This document shows positions 24,075 to 34,081 of a DNA stretch of 64,000 nt, piece after piece. The stretch's first letter is position 1. Each line of letters begins with the position of its first letter. The notes under the pieces were generated by a model. That model did no database searches. It was not told where the DNA came from and saw only the letters and a list, made by a program, of their open reading frames with translations. The DNA comes from Lachnospiraceae bacterium. Lineage in GTDB: Bacteria > Bacillota > Clostridia > Lachnospirales > Lachnospiraceae. The translations under genes were made by a program, and so were the position numbers. The stretch is taken from the NCBI GenBank assembly GCA_024690205.1, contig JAILCX010000047.1, forward strand, positions 25,368 through 89,367, in the 5' to 3' direction.

Positions 24075-26188
24075 AGGAAAAACTTGTATTCGGCTTGGAT
24101 ATAGGAACAAGAAGCATTGTAGGAACCGTCGGCTACAGAAAGCAGGACAAGTTCGTTGTCGTTGCCCAAAGGGTCAAGGAGCATGAGACAAGAGCGATGC
24201 TTGACGGACAGATCCACGATATACAGAAAGTCGGAGATACGATTCGTGAAGTAAAGGTAAGACTTGAAGAAGCCATCGGTGAAAAACTCGAAGGTGTATG
24301 TATCGCTGCGGCAGGCCGTGTTCTTTTTACCGTAAATACACATGCCGAGACTGAGATCGATAACAGAGAAGTTACCGAAGAGGATATTTATTCCCTGATC
24401 TCACAGGGTGTTGAAAATGCATATACGGAATTCCTCTCAAAACAGGATGAGAATTCCCAGATGAAGTTCTACTGCGTAGGACATTCCGTTGTCAGGTTTT
24501 TCTTAAACGGAAACCAGATATCAAATCTTGAGGGACACAAGGCAAGGAACATAGGCGTTGACCTTATCGCAACATTCCTTCCCGATGAAGTAGTAGACGG
24601 ACTTTATAAAGCCGTTGAGATCGCAGGCTTAAGAGTCGACAACCTCACTTTGGAGCCTATTGCGGCGATCGGTCTTGCGATACCCGAAAGATTCAGGATG
24701 TTGAACATTGCACTTATAGACGTGGGTGCAGGTACATCCGATATCTCAATCACCAATGACGGATGCATCCTTGCTTACGGCATGATCCCGATGGCGGGTG
24801 ATGCCTTGACGGAGAGCATTGCAAAAGCTTGTCTTGTTGATTTTGCGGAAGCTGAAAAGATAAAGAAGGAAGCCGACTACAAAGAAGAGATAGAATATAT
24901 GGATATCATGCTCCTTCCACAAAAGATCAAACAGGAAGAAGTATTAAAGATAATGGATGACACTCTTGAAGAGATGTCACAGCTTGCAGCCGACAAGATA
25001 AAGGAATTAAACGGCGGACGTTCGGTAAGTGCTGTATTCATCGTCGGAGGCGGCGGAAAGAATATCCACTACGCAAACAAGGTTGCGGATAAACTTGGAA
25101 TCGCAAGGGAAAGAGTTGCTCTTCGTGGTGAAGAGGTCATGCAGTCCGTTGTATTTGAAGAAGATATCAAAAAGGATTCACTTCTTGTTACACCTGTTGG
25201 TATCTGTCTTAACTATTATGAGCAGAGTAATAACTTTATCTTTGTTTCGTTTAACGGATCAAGGATAAAGCTTTATGACAATAACAACCTAAGCGTCGGT
25301 GATGTTGCGATGCAGGCACAGTTCCCGAATGACGGTCTGTTTCCCAAACGTGGTCCTGCTCTTGAATATACGCTTAACGGAAAGGCACGCATGTTAAGAG
25401 GTCTGCCCGGAGAAGCAGCTGTCATTACCATAAACGATGAACCGGCATTTATTACGAGCAAGATCAGGGAAAACGACGTGATTCACGTTAAGGAATCAAC
25501 AGCCGGCCCTGCAGCAACATTAAGCCTTGAAGATCTTGAAGAACTTTCCGAATCAATAAGCTTTGACGTTAACGGAGTGAACGTTTCGGTTCCAAAGTTT
25601 GCATCGGTAAACGGCACTCTGCAGTCAAAGTTTTATGAGATCGAAGACGGCGATGATATCGAGATCGTTAATTACTATACAGTAAAGCAGATCGCTGACT
25701 TTATGGATGTTATCATTGATCCGGGAATGAACATCTATGTTAATAACAAGCTTGCAGATCTGGAGGCAAAGGTCTACGAAAACTTCTCTGTTAACTGGAC
25801 GCTTGAAACAGTTAAGTCTGAACGAGAGATCATCGAAGAGGAAAAGGCAGCCGAAGAAGATTACTCTTACGAAGAGCTTCCTGAAGATGAAGCACCTGAA
25901 ACGGAAAAGACAGACGATGCTGACAGCTTCAGCAACCTTCCCGATGATGACGGAGAATACAAAGGACCTACACCCGTCAGCGTTATAACGGTAAATGTAA
26001 ACGGCGCACCCGTCATATTAAGAGGAAAACAGAACTTCGTCTTTGTGGATGTCTTTGATGCGATAAACTTTAACCTCGCCGATTCAAAAGGCAGAAGGAT
26101 AGTTACAACACTAAACGGCAAACAGGCCCAGTACATGGAAGCTCTTAAGGATAACGATGAAGTAGAGATATATTGGGAGGAAAAGTGA
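24071..26188 (+). CDS. FtsA/PilM-like actin-fold ATPase, long form
   Basis: The 705-residue protein begins with an actin-like ATPase domain of the FtsA/PilM class (about 1-370). It has the phosphate 1 motif LVFGLDIGTRSIVGT, phosphate 2 IALIDVGAGTSDISI, and the adenosine motif FIVGGGGKNI. The C-terminal 330 residues are beta-rich, with an acidic spacer at about 595-645. They are absent from standard FtsA (about 420 residues), and there is no clear membrane-binding amphipathic tail. Lachnospiraceae carry this in addition to true FtsA. A cell-division or envelope role is plausible but unproven. Confidence 0.75.
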   Translation: MKEKLVFGLDIGTRSIVGTVGYRKQDKFVVVAQRVKEHETRAMLDGQIHDIQKVGDTIREVKVRLEEAIGEKLEGVCIAAAGRVLFTVNTHAETEIDNREVTEEDIYSLISQGVENAYTEFLSKQDENSQMKFYCVGHSVVRFFLNGNQISNLEGHKARNIGVDLIATFLPDEVVDGLYKAVEIAGLRVDNLTLEPIAAIGLAIPERFRMLNIALIDVGAGTSDISITNDGCILAYGMIPMAGDALTESIAKACLVDFAEAEKIKKEADYKEEIEYMDIMLLPQKIKQEEVLKIMDDTLEEMSQLAADKIKELNGGRSVSAVFIVGGGGKNIHYANKVADKLGIARERVALRGEEVMQSVVFEEDIKKDSLLVTPVGICLNYYEQSNNFIFVSFNGSRIKLYDNNNLSVGDVAMQAQFPNDGLFPKRGPALEYTLNGKARMLRGLPGEAAVITINDEPAFITSKIRENDVIHVKESTAGPAATLSLEDLEELSESISFDVNGVNVSVPKFASVNGTLQSKFYEIEDGDDIEIVNYYTVKQIADFMDVIIDPGMNIYVNNKLADLEAKVYENFSVNWTLETVKSEREIIEEEKAAEEDYSYEELPEDEAPETEKTDDADSFSNLPDDDGEYKGPTPVSVITVNVNGAPVILRGKQNFVFVDVFDAINFNLADSKGRRIVTTLNGKQAQYMEALKDNDEVEIYWEEK

Positions 26189-27000
26189 GAATAACGAGTA
26201 TCGCCTCGGGCTCGAGCGGAAACTGTATATACGTCGGCTCGGATACGACGCATCTTCTGGTCGATGTCGGTATCAGCGGAAAGAGAGTCCTTGAAGGTAT
26301 AGATCAGCTTGATCTTTCAATAAACGATATAGACGGGATACTTATTACCCATGAACACTCTGACCACATAGCGGGTCTTGGTGTCATATCCCGTAAATAC
26401 GGTATCCCGATTTATGCTACATCAAAGACCAAAGAAGCTATTCTCGGAATGAGGAACTTAGGTAAGATAGACGAAGATCTTTTTACCGAAGTAAAAGCAG
26501 ATAACAAGCTTACCATCAAAGATATAGTCGTTAATCCCATGAAGATCTCGCACGATGCCGCAGATCCCGTGGCTTACAGATTCCAGCACGGATCATCAAG
26601 AGTTTCGGTGTGTACGGATCTTGGGACTTATACGGATTATACGGTAGAGAGCTTAAAGAATATGGATGTGCTTTTTATCGAAGCCAACCACGATGTAAAT
26701 ATGCTTGAGGTCGGACCGTATCCATATTATCTTAAACAGAGGATACTTGGTGAAAGAGGTCATCTTTCAAATGAAAGTGCGGGTAACCTCTTAAGCAGGA
26801 TATTAAATGATAATCTTAAAGCCATTTTCCTTGGACATTTAAGTAAGGAAAACAATCTTCCCGAGCTGGCCTACGAATCAGTAAGATGCGAAGTTAACAT
26901 GAACCAGGAACTTCGTGGTTATAAAGGCATTAAAATATCGGATATTCCAATGTATGTTGCCAAAAGAGATACAATGTCAAAGATCGTTGAGATCGCATAG
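26185..27000 (+). CDS. MBL-fold metallo-hydrolase, YycJ/WalJ-like
   Basis: The 271-residue protein opens with RITSIASGSSGNC, typical of the YycJ (WalJ) type, and has the metal-binding THEHSDHIAG. A downstream acidic ligand (CTDLGTYT) and histidines (LGHLSKENN) complete the site. In Bacillus a homologue is linked to cell wall and replication control or DNA end processing; the exact substrate is not settled. GTG 26185 is chosen because GGGAGG at 26175-26180 is well placed. It overlaps the preceding stop as GTGA. Confidence 0.85.
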   Translation: MRITSIASGSSGNCIYVGSDTTHLLVDVGISGKRVLEGIDQLDLSINDIDGILITHEHSDHIAGLGVISRKYGIPIYATSKTKEAILGMRNLGKIDEDLFTEVKADNKLTIKDIVVNPMKISHDAADPVAYRFQHGSSRVSVCTDLGTYTDYTVESLKNMDVLFIEANHDVNMLEVGPYPYYLKQRILGERGHLSNESAGNLLSRILNDNLKAIFLGHLSKENNLPELAYESVRCEVNMNQELRGYKGIKISDIPMYVAKRDTMSKIVEIA

Positions 27001-27012
27001 AAAGGAAGTTTT

Positions 27013-27285
27013 ATGAGCAAGACAATCATAACTGTAGTAGGTAAGGATACCGTTGGTATTATCGCAAGGGTCTGCACATATTTGGCAGACAATTCCATCA
27101 ATATCGAAGACATCTCACAGACTATAGTTCAGGGTTATTTTAACATGATGATGGTGGTTGATATGGAAAAGTGTGAAAAGCACTTTATCGACGTTGCCGA
27201 GGAACTTGAAAAACTCGGAAATGACATCGGAGTCATAATCCATGCCCAGAAAGAAGAAATATTTGAAAAGATGCACAGATTCTGA
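27013..27285 (+). CDS. ACT domain protein (UPF0237 type)
   Basis: The 90-residue protein is one ACT domain with the N-terminal TIITVVGKDTVGIIARV glycine turn and MMMVVDM. Such stand-alone ACT proteins are paired with DUF711 (PFL) proteins in many Firmicutes and Actinobacteria, exactly as here, with the partner 10 nt downstream. It probably binds an amino acid or similar ligand and regulates its partner. The function is otherwise unknown. Confidence 0.88.
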   Translation: MSKTIITVVGKDTVGIIARVCTYLADNSINIEDISQTIVQGYFNMMMVVDMEKCEKHFIDVAEELEKLGNDIGVIIHAQKEEIFEKMHRF

Positions 27286-27294
27286 GGAAAAGAC

Positions 27295-28659
27295 ATGATA
27301 AATTTACGTGAAGTATCGGAAACAAATGAAATGATATCCAAGGAAAACCTTGATGTGAGGACCATCACACTTGGAATATCACTCCTTGACTGTATCGATT
27401 CCGATAAAGAAAAGTTAAAGAAAAACATATTCGATAAGATATACGAGTCAGCAAAGGACCTTGTTTCAACAGGAGACCGTATCTCAAAGTATTACGGTAT
27501 TCCCATTGTTAATAAGCGTATCTCCGTAACTCCGATTGCCATGGTAGGAGGAGCTGCCTGCAAGACCCCCGAGGACTTTACAGAGATAGCAGTTACGCTT
27601 GATGAAGCGGCTAAAAAGGTCGGAGTTAACTTTATCGGCGGTTATTCCGCACTTGTTTCAAAAGGAATGACTGCGGCAGATGAGATGCTGATACGTTCAA
27701 TTCCCCTTGCACTTTCCAAAACGGAAAGGATAATGAGCTCCGTATGTGTCGGTTCAACAAGGACCGGTATCGATATGGATGCGGTAAGGCTGATGGGTGA
27801 TGTAATAAAGCAGACTGCGGAACTTACGAAGGATAATGATTCGATAGGATGCACGAAGCTTGTTGTTTTGTGTAACGCACCTGATGATAATCCGTTCATG
27901 GCCGGTGCTTTCCACGGCGTTACCGAGGGAGATAAAGTCATAAATGTCGGAGTATCAGGTCCCGGAGTTGTTAAGACAGCTCTTGAAAAGGTAAGAGGTG
28001 AAAGCTTCGAAGTCCTTTGTGAAACGATAAAGACAACTGCCTGCAAGGTTACAAGAGTAGGTCAGCTTGTTGCGATGGAAGCATCAAAGAGACTTGGTGT
28101 TCCTTTCGGGATCGTGGATCTGTCCCTTGCTCCCACACCGGCTATCGGTGATTCGGTTGCTGATATCCTTTGCGAGATGGGTCTTGAAAGCGCCGGTGCA
28201 CCCGGAACAACGGCTGCTCTTGCAATACTGAACGATCAGGTTAAAAAGGGCGGTGTTATGGCTGCTTCCTATGTCGGCGGTCTTTCGGGAGCATTCATTC
28301 CCGTATCCGAAGACCAGGGCATGATAGATGCTGCCGAGTGCGGTTCCCTTTCTATAGAAAAACTGGAAGCCATGACATGCGTATGCTCTGTAGGACTTGA
28401 CATGATCGCAATTCCCGGTGATACACCGAACACAACGATTTCAGGTATCATCGCAGATGAGATGGCTATCGGTATGATAAACCAAAAGACCACGGCCGTA
28501 AGAATAATCCCCGTCATCGGAAAGGGTGTCGGAGACAATTGTGAATTCGGCGGACTTTTGGGCCATGCTCCGATAATGAAAGTCAATCCTTTCTCATGCT
28601 CGGATTTTGTTAACAGACAAGGCAGGATACCTGCTCCGATACACAGTTTCAAGAACTGA
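27295..28659 (+). CDS. PFL family protein (DUF711/UPF0210)
   Basis: The 454-residue protein is full length for DUF711. Family-typical stretches include [29 protein letters not shown] near the C-terminus, and a Gly-rich region after residue 280. The fold resembles glycyl-radical enzymes such as pyruvate formate-lyase, but no glycyl-radical motif or activase is seen. Its enzymatic activity is not established. It is coupled to the ACT gene in front, and GAGGAAAAG precedes the ATG. Confidence 0.88.
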   Translation: MINLREVSETNEMISKENLDVRTITLGISLLDCIDSDKEKLKKNIFDKIYESAKDLVSTGDRISKYYGIPIVNKRISVTPIAMVGGAACKTPEDFTEIAVTLDEAAKKVGVNFIGGYSALVSKGMTAADEMLIRSIPLALSKTERIMSSVCVGSTRTGIDMDAVRLMGDVIKQTAELTKDNDSIGCTKLVVLCNAPDDNPFMAGAFHGVTEGDKVINVGVSGPGVVKTALEKVRGESFEVLCETIKTTACKVTRVGQLVAMEASKRLGVPFGIVDLSLAPTPAIGDSVADILCEMGLESAGAPGTTAALAILNDQVKKGGVMAASYVGGLSGAFIPVSEDQGMIDAAECGSLSIEKLEAMTCVCSVGLDMIAIPGDTPNTTISGIIADEMAIGMINQKTTAVRIIPVIGKGVGDNCEFGGLLGHAPIMKVNPFSCSDFVNRQGRIPAPIHSFKN

Positions 28660-28674
28660 TCTTTTGAGGAAATA

Positions 28675-30033
28675 ATGAAGAAAAAAGCCGGAGGAATAAC
28701 ACTTTCATTTTTGACGATAACGATAATACCCATGCTCATCATGGGACTTATCATTACGCTTGCGGGTTCATCCTTTGTCTTAAGGGTCCTTAACGTAAAT
28801 GTCGAGGAACAGCTTAAGGATATCTCGAACACCGTGCTTGTCGGAATGGATATGCTTTACCCCGGTGATTATTCGTATGACACCATAGATGAGAGTATCT
28901 ATCTTTATAAGGGAGATAAGATGCTCAATACCGATTATGAATATATCGATGAATTAAAGGCATCTACCGGGTTTGATTATTCGATCTGCTATCAGCAGTA
29001 TATCGTTATCACTACTCTTAAAGATGCAGCCGGAAACAGAAAGATAGGTGCCGGAGATTCCGATGTGGTTGTTGAAGAAGTTATTAATGCGGATTCGAGC
29101 CGCTTTTATACAAACGTAACTTTTGATAAAAAAGACTATTACGCGTATTATACTCCGATACATGATGCCGAGGGCCTTGTTATCGGAATGCTCTGTGTTG
29201 CAGAAAACTCCGATCATGTAAACTCCCTTGTCTGGCATGCGATAATCCCCATACTCATAATAGCGTTCCTTACGATGCTTGCAGGCTGCTATTTCTCTTA
29301 CAAGTATTCCGCAAAGCTTATCGACGCGATCCACAAGATACAAAAATATATGTCGGGTCTTTCAAAAGGAAACTTTCAAGCAGAGATCGATAATGACGTA
29401 ACAGCAAGAGACGATGAACTCGGCAAGATGGGACGAAGTGCCGTAAAGACTGCGGCTGCATTAAAGAAGCTTGTTGAAGAAGACCAGCTTACATCGCTGA
29501 ACAACAGGCGTTCCGCATACAAGCACCTTCATAATACGATGCTTTCGTATATAAACAAGGGTGTGCGTTTCTGTGTGGCAATTGGTGATATCGACTTTTT
29601 CAAAAAGGTAAATGATACCTACGGACATGAAGCCGGTGATGTTGTTCTTATTGACGTGGCTTCGACCATAAAGAATTTCATGCTCGGAAAAGGATACGCG
29701 ATCAGGTGGGGCGGAGAAGAATTCCTCATGATATTTGAAGACATCACACTTGATAAGGCAACTGAGCACCTTGATACATTACTTAATGAGATACGTGCCC
29801 TTACCATGGTAAGCGGAGAACACACTATAAAAGTAACGATGTCGCTTGGAATAATCGAGTGTGATAAAGAAGATCTTGAAAATGAAACGCTTGAAAAGGC
29901 TGCAAAGAGCCCTAATGAATTCGAGGATGTCTTAAAGCGAAGGATAGATAAATATATTTCCGATGCCGATGCAAGATTATATTATGCTAAGGAACACGGA
30001 AGGAGCCGGATCATCAATACGGATGTTCCGTAA
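28675..30033 (+). CDS. membrane-bound diguanylate cyclase with extracytoplasmic sensor
   Basis: The 452-residue protein has a membrane segment at about 8-38, a Cache-like outside sensor of about 145 residues (ends in YTPIHDAEGLVIGMLCV), and a second membrane segment at about 185-208. A HAMP region and a C-terminal GGDEF domain (about 265-450) follow. The active-site motif is GGEEF (346-350), compatible with making cyclic di-GMP. It has DxxFFKxxND (GDIDFFKKVNDTYGH) as well. It may control motility versus attachment, in keeping with cheV elsewhere in the window. Its stop is 3 nt from the end of the convergent tmcAL gene. Confidence 0.92.
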   Translation: MKKKAGGITLSFLTITIIPMLIMGLIITLAGSSFVLRVLNVNVEEQLKDISNTVLVGMDMLYPGDYSYDTIDESIYLYKGDKMLNTDYEYIDELKASTGFDYSICYQQYIVITTLKDAAGNRKIGAGDSDVVVEEVINADSSRFYTNVTFDKKDYYAYYTPIHDAEGLVIGMLCVAENSDHVNSLVWHAIIPILIIAFLTMLAGCYFSYKYSAKLIDAIHKIQKYMSGLSKGNFQAEIDNDVTARDDELGKMGRSAVKTAAALKKLVEEDQLTSLNNRRSAYKHLHNTMLSYINKGVRFCVAIGDIDFFKKVNDTYGHEAGDVVLIDVASTIKNFMLGKGYAIRWGGEEFLMIFEDITLDKATEHLDTLLNEIRALTMVSGEHTIKVTMSLGIIECDKEDLENETLEKAAKSPNEFEDVLKRRIDKYISDADARLYYAKEHGRSRIINTDVP

Positions 30034-30036
30034 AGA

Positions 30037-31218
30037 TCAGATGATGACGGGATAGGATCTGTACTCATCAAAATCATTTCCGGTCAAGCGGTCATAAAGC
30101 CTTGAGCAGAAGATGTCTTTTGAAAGCATGGGATCCTGCTTTGAATCGGCAAGCTTTGTTATGATGGGAAGGCTGCTTTGCTCCTTCATCATATGAAGGA
30201 TATCTGATGAATCTTTCTTAAATCCCAATATACGGATATAACGGGGAGACGTTTGAACGTCTTCTTTTTTTATGCCAAGCATAATATGAAAAAGACATCT
30301 GCTGATCCCCGTATAAGTCATGTTCTTTGATTTAAGAAGATTTATAAAGGAATCGATATCCTTGTATTTATCAATGTCTTTGATGATCTTTGATGAAAGC
30401 TCGAAATTAACTCCGAGGTAATCCGTATAACCCGTAGCCGTATTCTTTAGAAGGCTGTAGTACATTATATCGTTAAATGTTGAGGTTTGTGCCTTTGGTG
30501 TTTCATTTAAAAGAGTTTCGACATAGCCGGGGATGAAAGATGAATGCTCGTTTTTACCTTCAAGGATCGAGCCTCTTATAGCCGATGCGGAAGCATACTT
30601 TTTTGAAGGATCGATATCTGATGAATTATGATCCTGACCGTTTCTTTTTATAGTAAATGGAACCATCGAACTTCCCGATCTGATGATTGCCTTGCAATAT
30701 TCAATACCGAGGATATTGTTGGGGCTTTTTAAAAGACCGCTGTCTTGGGGATTGTTTACAAATACGGAAGAAAGCGAAGAAGCATATGAAAGGCCTGTCC
30801 TTATACCGGAACGTATCTTTTCGGATAAAGTATCACCTGACTCGCAGACTTTCTTTGCAATATCCATCAAATGGTCGGTATCACCGCACTCGCTCCCAAA
30901 AGAAAGTGTATCGACAACGCCTGTAGCATTAAGGATACCTACTGAACCCCCGGCAAAGTCTTCGGCACTTGAAAGAGCATATAAAGCGGGAAGCTCTATG
31001 ACGACATCGGCTCCCGATAAAAGAGCCATTTTGGCCCTTTGGTATTTGCTGCAGATGGCAGGAGCTCCTCTTTGAACAAAATCTCCGCTCATTACAATAA
31101 CGACACCTTCTGAGCCTGTTAGTTTTTTACTCATTTTAAGCTGATAGAGGTGTCCTTTGTGGAACGGATTATATTCAGCGACTATGCCGCAGATTTTTAT
31201 GTTTTTTATTTGGTGCAT
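30037..31218 (-). CDS. tmcAL: tRNA(Met) cytidine acetate ligase
   Basis: The 393-residue protein (YlbM family) activates acetate with ATP and acetylates the wobble cytidine of elongator tRNA-Met. It has the nucleotidyltransferase motif GIVAEYNPFHKGH near the N-terminus, VIVMSGDFVQRGAPAI, and ADVVIELPALYA. Because it uses free acetate, its divergent position beside pta-ackA (acetate metabolism) is fitting, although that may be coincidence. The 3' end is convergent with the cyclase gene, with no terminator in between. Confidence 0.9.
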   Translation of the reverse strand: MHQIKNIKICGIVAEYNPFHKGHLYQLKMSKKLTGSEGVVIVMSGDFVQRGAPAICSKYQRAKMALLSGADVVIELPALYALSSAEDFAGGSVGILNATGVVDTLSFGSECGDTDHLMDIAKKVCESGDTLSEKIRSGIRTGLSYASSLSSVFVNNPQDSGLLKSPNNILGIEYCKAIIRSGSSMVPFTIKRNGQDHNSSDIDPSKKYASASAIRGSILEGKNEHSSFIPGYVETLLNETPKAQTSTFNDIMYYSLLKNTATGYTDYLGVNFELSSKIIKDIDKYKDIDSFINLLKSKNMTYTGISRCLFHIMLGIKKEDVQTSPRYIRILGFKKDSSDILHMMKEQSSLPIITKLADSKQDPMLSKDIFCSRLYDRLTGNDFDEYRSYPVII

Positions 31219-31231
31219 GGCCCGTGTCTTA

Positions 31232-31260
31232 TTGAAATGAAACTCTGTTTTAATTATAAT
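31232..31260 (+). promoter_or_regulatory. pta-ackA promoter
   Basis: TTGAAA (31232-31237), 17 bp, TATAAT (31255-31260). GAAGGGAGAAGG then lies before the ATG at 31292. Confidence 0.8.
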
Positions 31261-31291
31261 TTATCATATCATAAAAAGAAGGGAGAAGGTT

Positions 31292-32293
31292 ATGTCTTAC
31301 ATTGATACCATAAAAGAGAAGGCAAGAGCTGATAAAAAGACCATCGTTTTGCCTGAAACAACCGACAAACGTACTCTTATCGCTGCTTCTCATATACTCG
31401 AAGAGGGAATAGCAAACATCATCATGATAGGCGATGCCGAAAAGATCAATGATGGTGCCAACTGGCTGGAGATCGATCTTACGGGGGTAAAGATCGTTAA
31501 TCCACAGACTACCGAAAAGTTTGAAGATTACGCAAATCTATTGTATGAAACCAGAAAGAATAAAGGAATGACCATAGAACAGGCAAGAGAGATCCTTTTA
31601 ACGGATCCTTTGATGTTCGGTGTCATCATGGTTAAGGCAAATGATGCCGACGGAATGGTGGCAGGTGCATGTCATGCTACGGCAGATACATTAAGACCGG
31701 CACTTCAGGTTCTTAAGACGGCACCCGGAGTAAAGCTTGTTTCCGGATTCTTCCTTATGTGCATACCCGATTGCGAATATGGTGATAATGGAACGTTTAT
31801 ATTTGCAGACTGTGGACTGAATCAGGATCCCACACCCGAAGAACTTGCTGCTATAGCTGATACTTCTGCTAAGAGCTTTAAGCAGCTTGTAGGATCAAAG
31901 CCCATAATCGCTATGCTTTCACACTCTTCAAAGGGAAGCGCAAAGCATCCTCTTGTTGATAAGATGGTCGAAGCTACAAGGATCGCAAGGGAGCAGTACC
32001 CTTCACTTACAATAGACGGAGAACTCCAGCCCGATGCGGCAATTGTTCCTCATATTGCAAAGACAAAGGCTCCGGGTTCTGAGGTTGCGGGACATGCAAA
32101 CGTTCTTATCTTTCCGAACCTTGACTGCGGTAATATTTCATATAAGCTTGTTCAGCGTCTCGGAAAGGCAGAGGCATACGGTCCGATGCTCCAGGGTATC
32201 GCAAAACCGGTAAACGACCTTTCACGCGGATGCTCATGGGAAGATATAGTCGGAGTTGTTGCCCTTACGGCAGTACAGGCTCAGCTTACGTAA
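31292..32293 (+). CDS. pta: phosphate acetyltransferase
   Basis: The 333-residue enzyme converts acetyl-CoA and phosphate to acetyl phosphate. It is the short form without an N-terminal regulatory domain. Typical segments are IVLPETTDKRTL, the MVAGACHATADTLRP region, AMLSHSSKGSAKHPLVDK, and a C-terminal NVLIFPNLDCGNISYKLVQR. It forms an operon with ackA 12 nt downstream, which gives ATP and acetate in fermentation. Confidence 0.97.
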   Translation: MSYIDTIKEKARADKKTIVLPETTDKRTLIAASHILEEGIANIIMIGDAEKINDGANWLEIDLTGVKIVNPQTTEKFEDYANLLYETRKNKGMTIEQAREILLTDPLMFGVIMVKANDADGMVAGACHATADTLRPALQVLKTAPGVKLVSGFFLMCIPDCEYGDNGTFIFADCGLNQDPTPEELAAIADTSAKSFKQLVGSKPIIAMLSHSSKGSAKHPLVDKMVEATRIAREQYPSLTIDGELQPDAAIVPHIAKTKAPGSEVAGHANVLIFPNLDCGNISYKLVQRLGKAEAYGPMLQGIAKPVNDLSRGCSWEDIVGVVALTAVQAQLT

Positions 32294-32305
32294 GAAAGGA
32301 TTAAT

Positions 32306-33499
32306 ATGAAGATACTTGTTATTAACTGCGGAAGTTCATCACTTAAATTCCAGCTTATCGAATCCGATAACGGTGAGGTTCTCGGAAAAGGACTTTGTGA
32401 CAGGATCGGTATAGACGGAAGCTTTATCTCTTTTGCAAAAGGTGAAGGAGACAAAGTAAAAAAGGAAGCGTCCATAAAGGATCATTCCGATGCGATAAAA
32501 CTCGTACTTGAAACTTTAACGGATCCCACGGGCGGAGTCATCTCATCGCTTGATGAGATCGGTGCCGTTGGACACAGAGTTGTTCACGGAGGAGAAAAGT
32601 TTAAGTCTGCGGTACTTGTTAATGAAGAAGTACTCAAGGCGATAGAAGAGTGTAATGACCTTGCACCTTTGCATAATCCGGCAAACCTTATCGGTATAAG
32701 AGCCTGCATGGAGCTTATGCCCAATGTTCCTATGAGTGCCGTATTTGATACCGCATTCCATCAGACGATGCCCGAGGAAGCTTATCTTTACGGTATTCCT
32801 TATGAATACTACAGAAAATATAAGATCCGCAGATACGGATTCCACGGCACAAGCCACGATTTCGTATCACACAGATGCGCAAAGCTTATGAATAAGCCTT
32901 ACGAAGACTTAAAGATCATCGTATGCCATCTTGGTAACGGAGCATCTATAAGTGCAGTTAAGAACGGCAAGTGTATCGATACTTCGATGGGGCTTACTCC
33001 TCTTGAGGGACTCATCATGGGAACAAGATCGGGCGACCTTGATCCTGCCATAGTTGAATTCCTTTGTAATAAGGAAAACATCGACTTCCACCAGGTACTT
33101 AATATTCTAAATAAAAAATCAGGTGTCTACGGATTGTCCGATGACTTATCTTCAGACTTCAGGGACCTTGAGGACGGTTATAACAAAAAGGACCCCAACG
33201 CGATCCGTGCCGTTGATGCTTTTTGTTACAGGGTAGTTAAGTATGTCGGCTCGTATGTTGCTGCAATGAACGGGGTTGATGCGATCTGCTTTACGGCGGG
33301 AATCGGTGAAAACACTGCATTTGTAAGGGAAAAGATCCTTGAACATTTTGGATATCTTGGACTTTACCTTGATAAGGAAGCCAACAAAAAACGTGGAGAG
33401 GATACACTTATTTCAACTTCCGATTCCAAAGTCAAAGCTTATATCATTCCTACCAATGAGGAACTTGAAATAGCCACACAGACACTGAAACTGCTTTAA
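32306..33499 (+). CDS. ackA: acetate kinase
   Basis: The 397-residue ASKHA-fold enzyme makes ATP and acetate from acetyl phosphate. It has the N-terminal VINCGSSSLKFQL, GHRVVHGGEKF, DTAFHQTMP, RRYGFHGTSHDFV with the catalytic residues, and FTAGIGENTAFVRE. It is the second gene of the pta-ackA operon. A strong promoter for the next gene begins 8 nt after its stop. Confidence 0.97.
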   Translation: MKILVINCGSSSLKFQLIESDNGEVLGKGLCDRIGIDGSFISFAKGEGDKVKKEASIKDHSDAIKLVLETLTDPTGGVISSLDEIGAVGHRVVHGGEKFKSAVLVNEEVLKAIEECNDLAPLHNPANLIGIRACMELMPNVPMSAVFDTAFHQTMPEEAYLYGIPYEYYRKYKIRRYGFHGTSHDFVSHRCAKLMNKPYEDLKIIVCHLGNGASISAVKNGKCIDTSMGLTPLEGLIMGTRSGDLDPAIVEFLCNKENIDFHQVLNILNKKSGVYGLSDDLSSDFRDLEDGYNKKDPNAIRAVDAFCYRVVKYVGSYVAAMNGVDAICFTAGIGENTAFVREKILEHFGYLGLYLDKEANKKRGEDTLISTSDSKVKAYIIPTNEELEIATQTLKLL

Positions 33500-33506
33500 A
33501 ATCTTC

Positions 33507-33535
33507 TTGACAAAGCGATTTTCGCTCTATATAAT
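33507..33535 (+). promoter_or_regulatory. consensus promoter for the DUF177-rpmF operon
   Basis: TTGACA (33507-33512), 17 bp, TATAAT (33530-33535): both hexamers and the spacing are perfect. The GTG start codon begins 7 nt after the -10, where transcription should start. Confidence 0.9.
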
Positions 33536-33542
33536 TTGTAAC

Positions 33543-34079
33543 GTGCGTGAACTTGAGAATATAAGCCTTATTGATGAATTTACAAGGCCGGGAAAACAAA
33601 GATCGATAAAGATCGAATATCCCTATGATGAATACTGCGTAGGAAATGAGTCCTATAAGATAGCATCAAAGTCGGATATAGAGCTGGATCTAGCTAACCT
33701 TAAGCCGGGGCAGGTATTTCTTGAGGGAAAGTTCAGTCTTGTGATAAAGGCTCCCTGTGACAGGTGCTTAAAGGAAGTTGACATACCGCTTGAACTTAGT
33801 TTTCAAAAGGAACTTGTTGATGAAGAACACCGAAGCAAAGACGCAGATCCCGATGAATCGAGGTTCATAGAGGGAACGGATTTTGATATAGGGAGTTTTA
33901 TTGAAGAAGAGATTTTGATGGCGCTGCCGTCCAAGGTGCTTTGTTCCGAGGATTGTAAGGGACTCTGCCCGGTATGCGGATGCGACAGGAACGTTAAGGA
34001 ATGTGATTGTGATACATTCGTTCCGGATCCCAGGATGGCGGGTATAATGGATATTTTTAAAGGAAGTAAGGAGGTGTAG
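33543..34079 (+). CDS. DUF177 protein, YceD family
   Basis: The 178-residue protein has the YceD/DUF177 pattern: APCDRCLKEV with one cysteine pair, and CSEDCKGLCPVCGC near the C-terminus. It almost always precedes rpmF, as here. In plants and bacteria the family is linked to 23S rRNA accumulation. GTG 33543 is chosen because the consensus promoter ends just before it; upstream in-frame codons would lie inside the promoter. The mRNA would then be leaderless, as there is no Shine-Dalgarno. Confidence 0.9.
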   Translation: MRELENISLIDEFTRPGKQRSIKIEYPYDEYCVGNESYKIASKSDIELDLANLKPGQVFLEGKFSLVIKAPCDRCLKEVDIPLELSFQKELVDEEHRSKDADPDESRFIEGTDFDIGSFIEEEILMALPSKVLCSEDCKGLCPVCGCDRNVKECDCDTFVPDPRMAGIMDIFKGSKEV

Positions 34080-34081
34080 AT

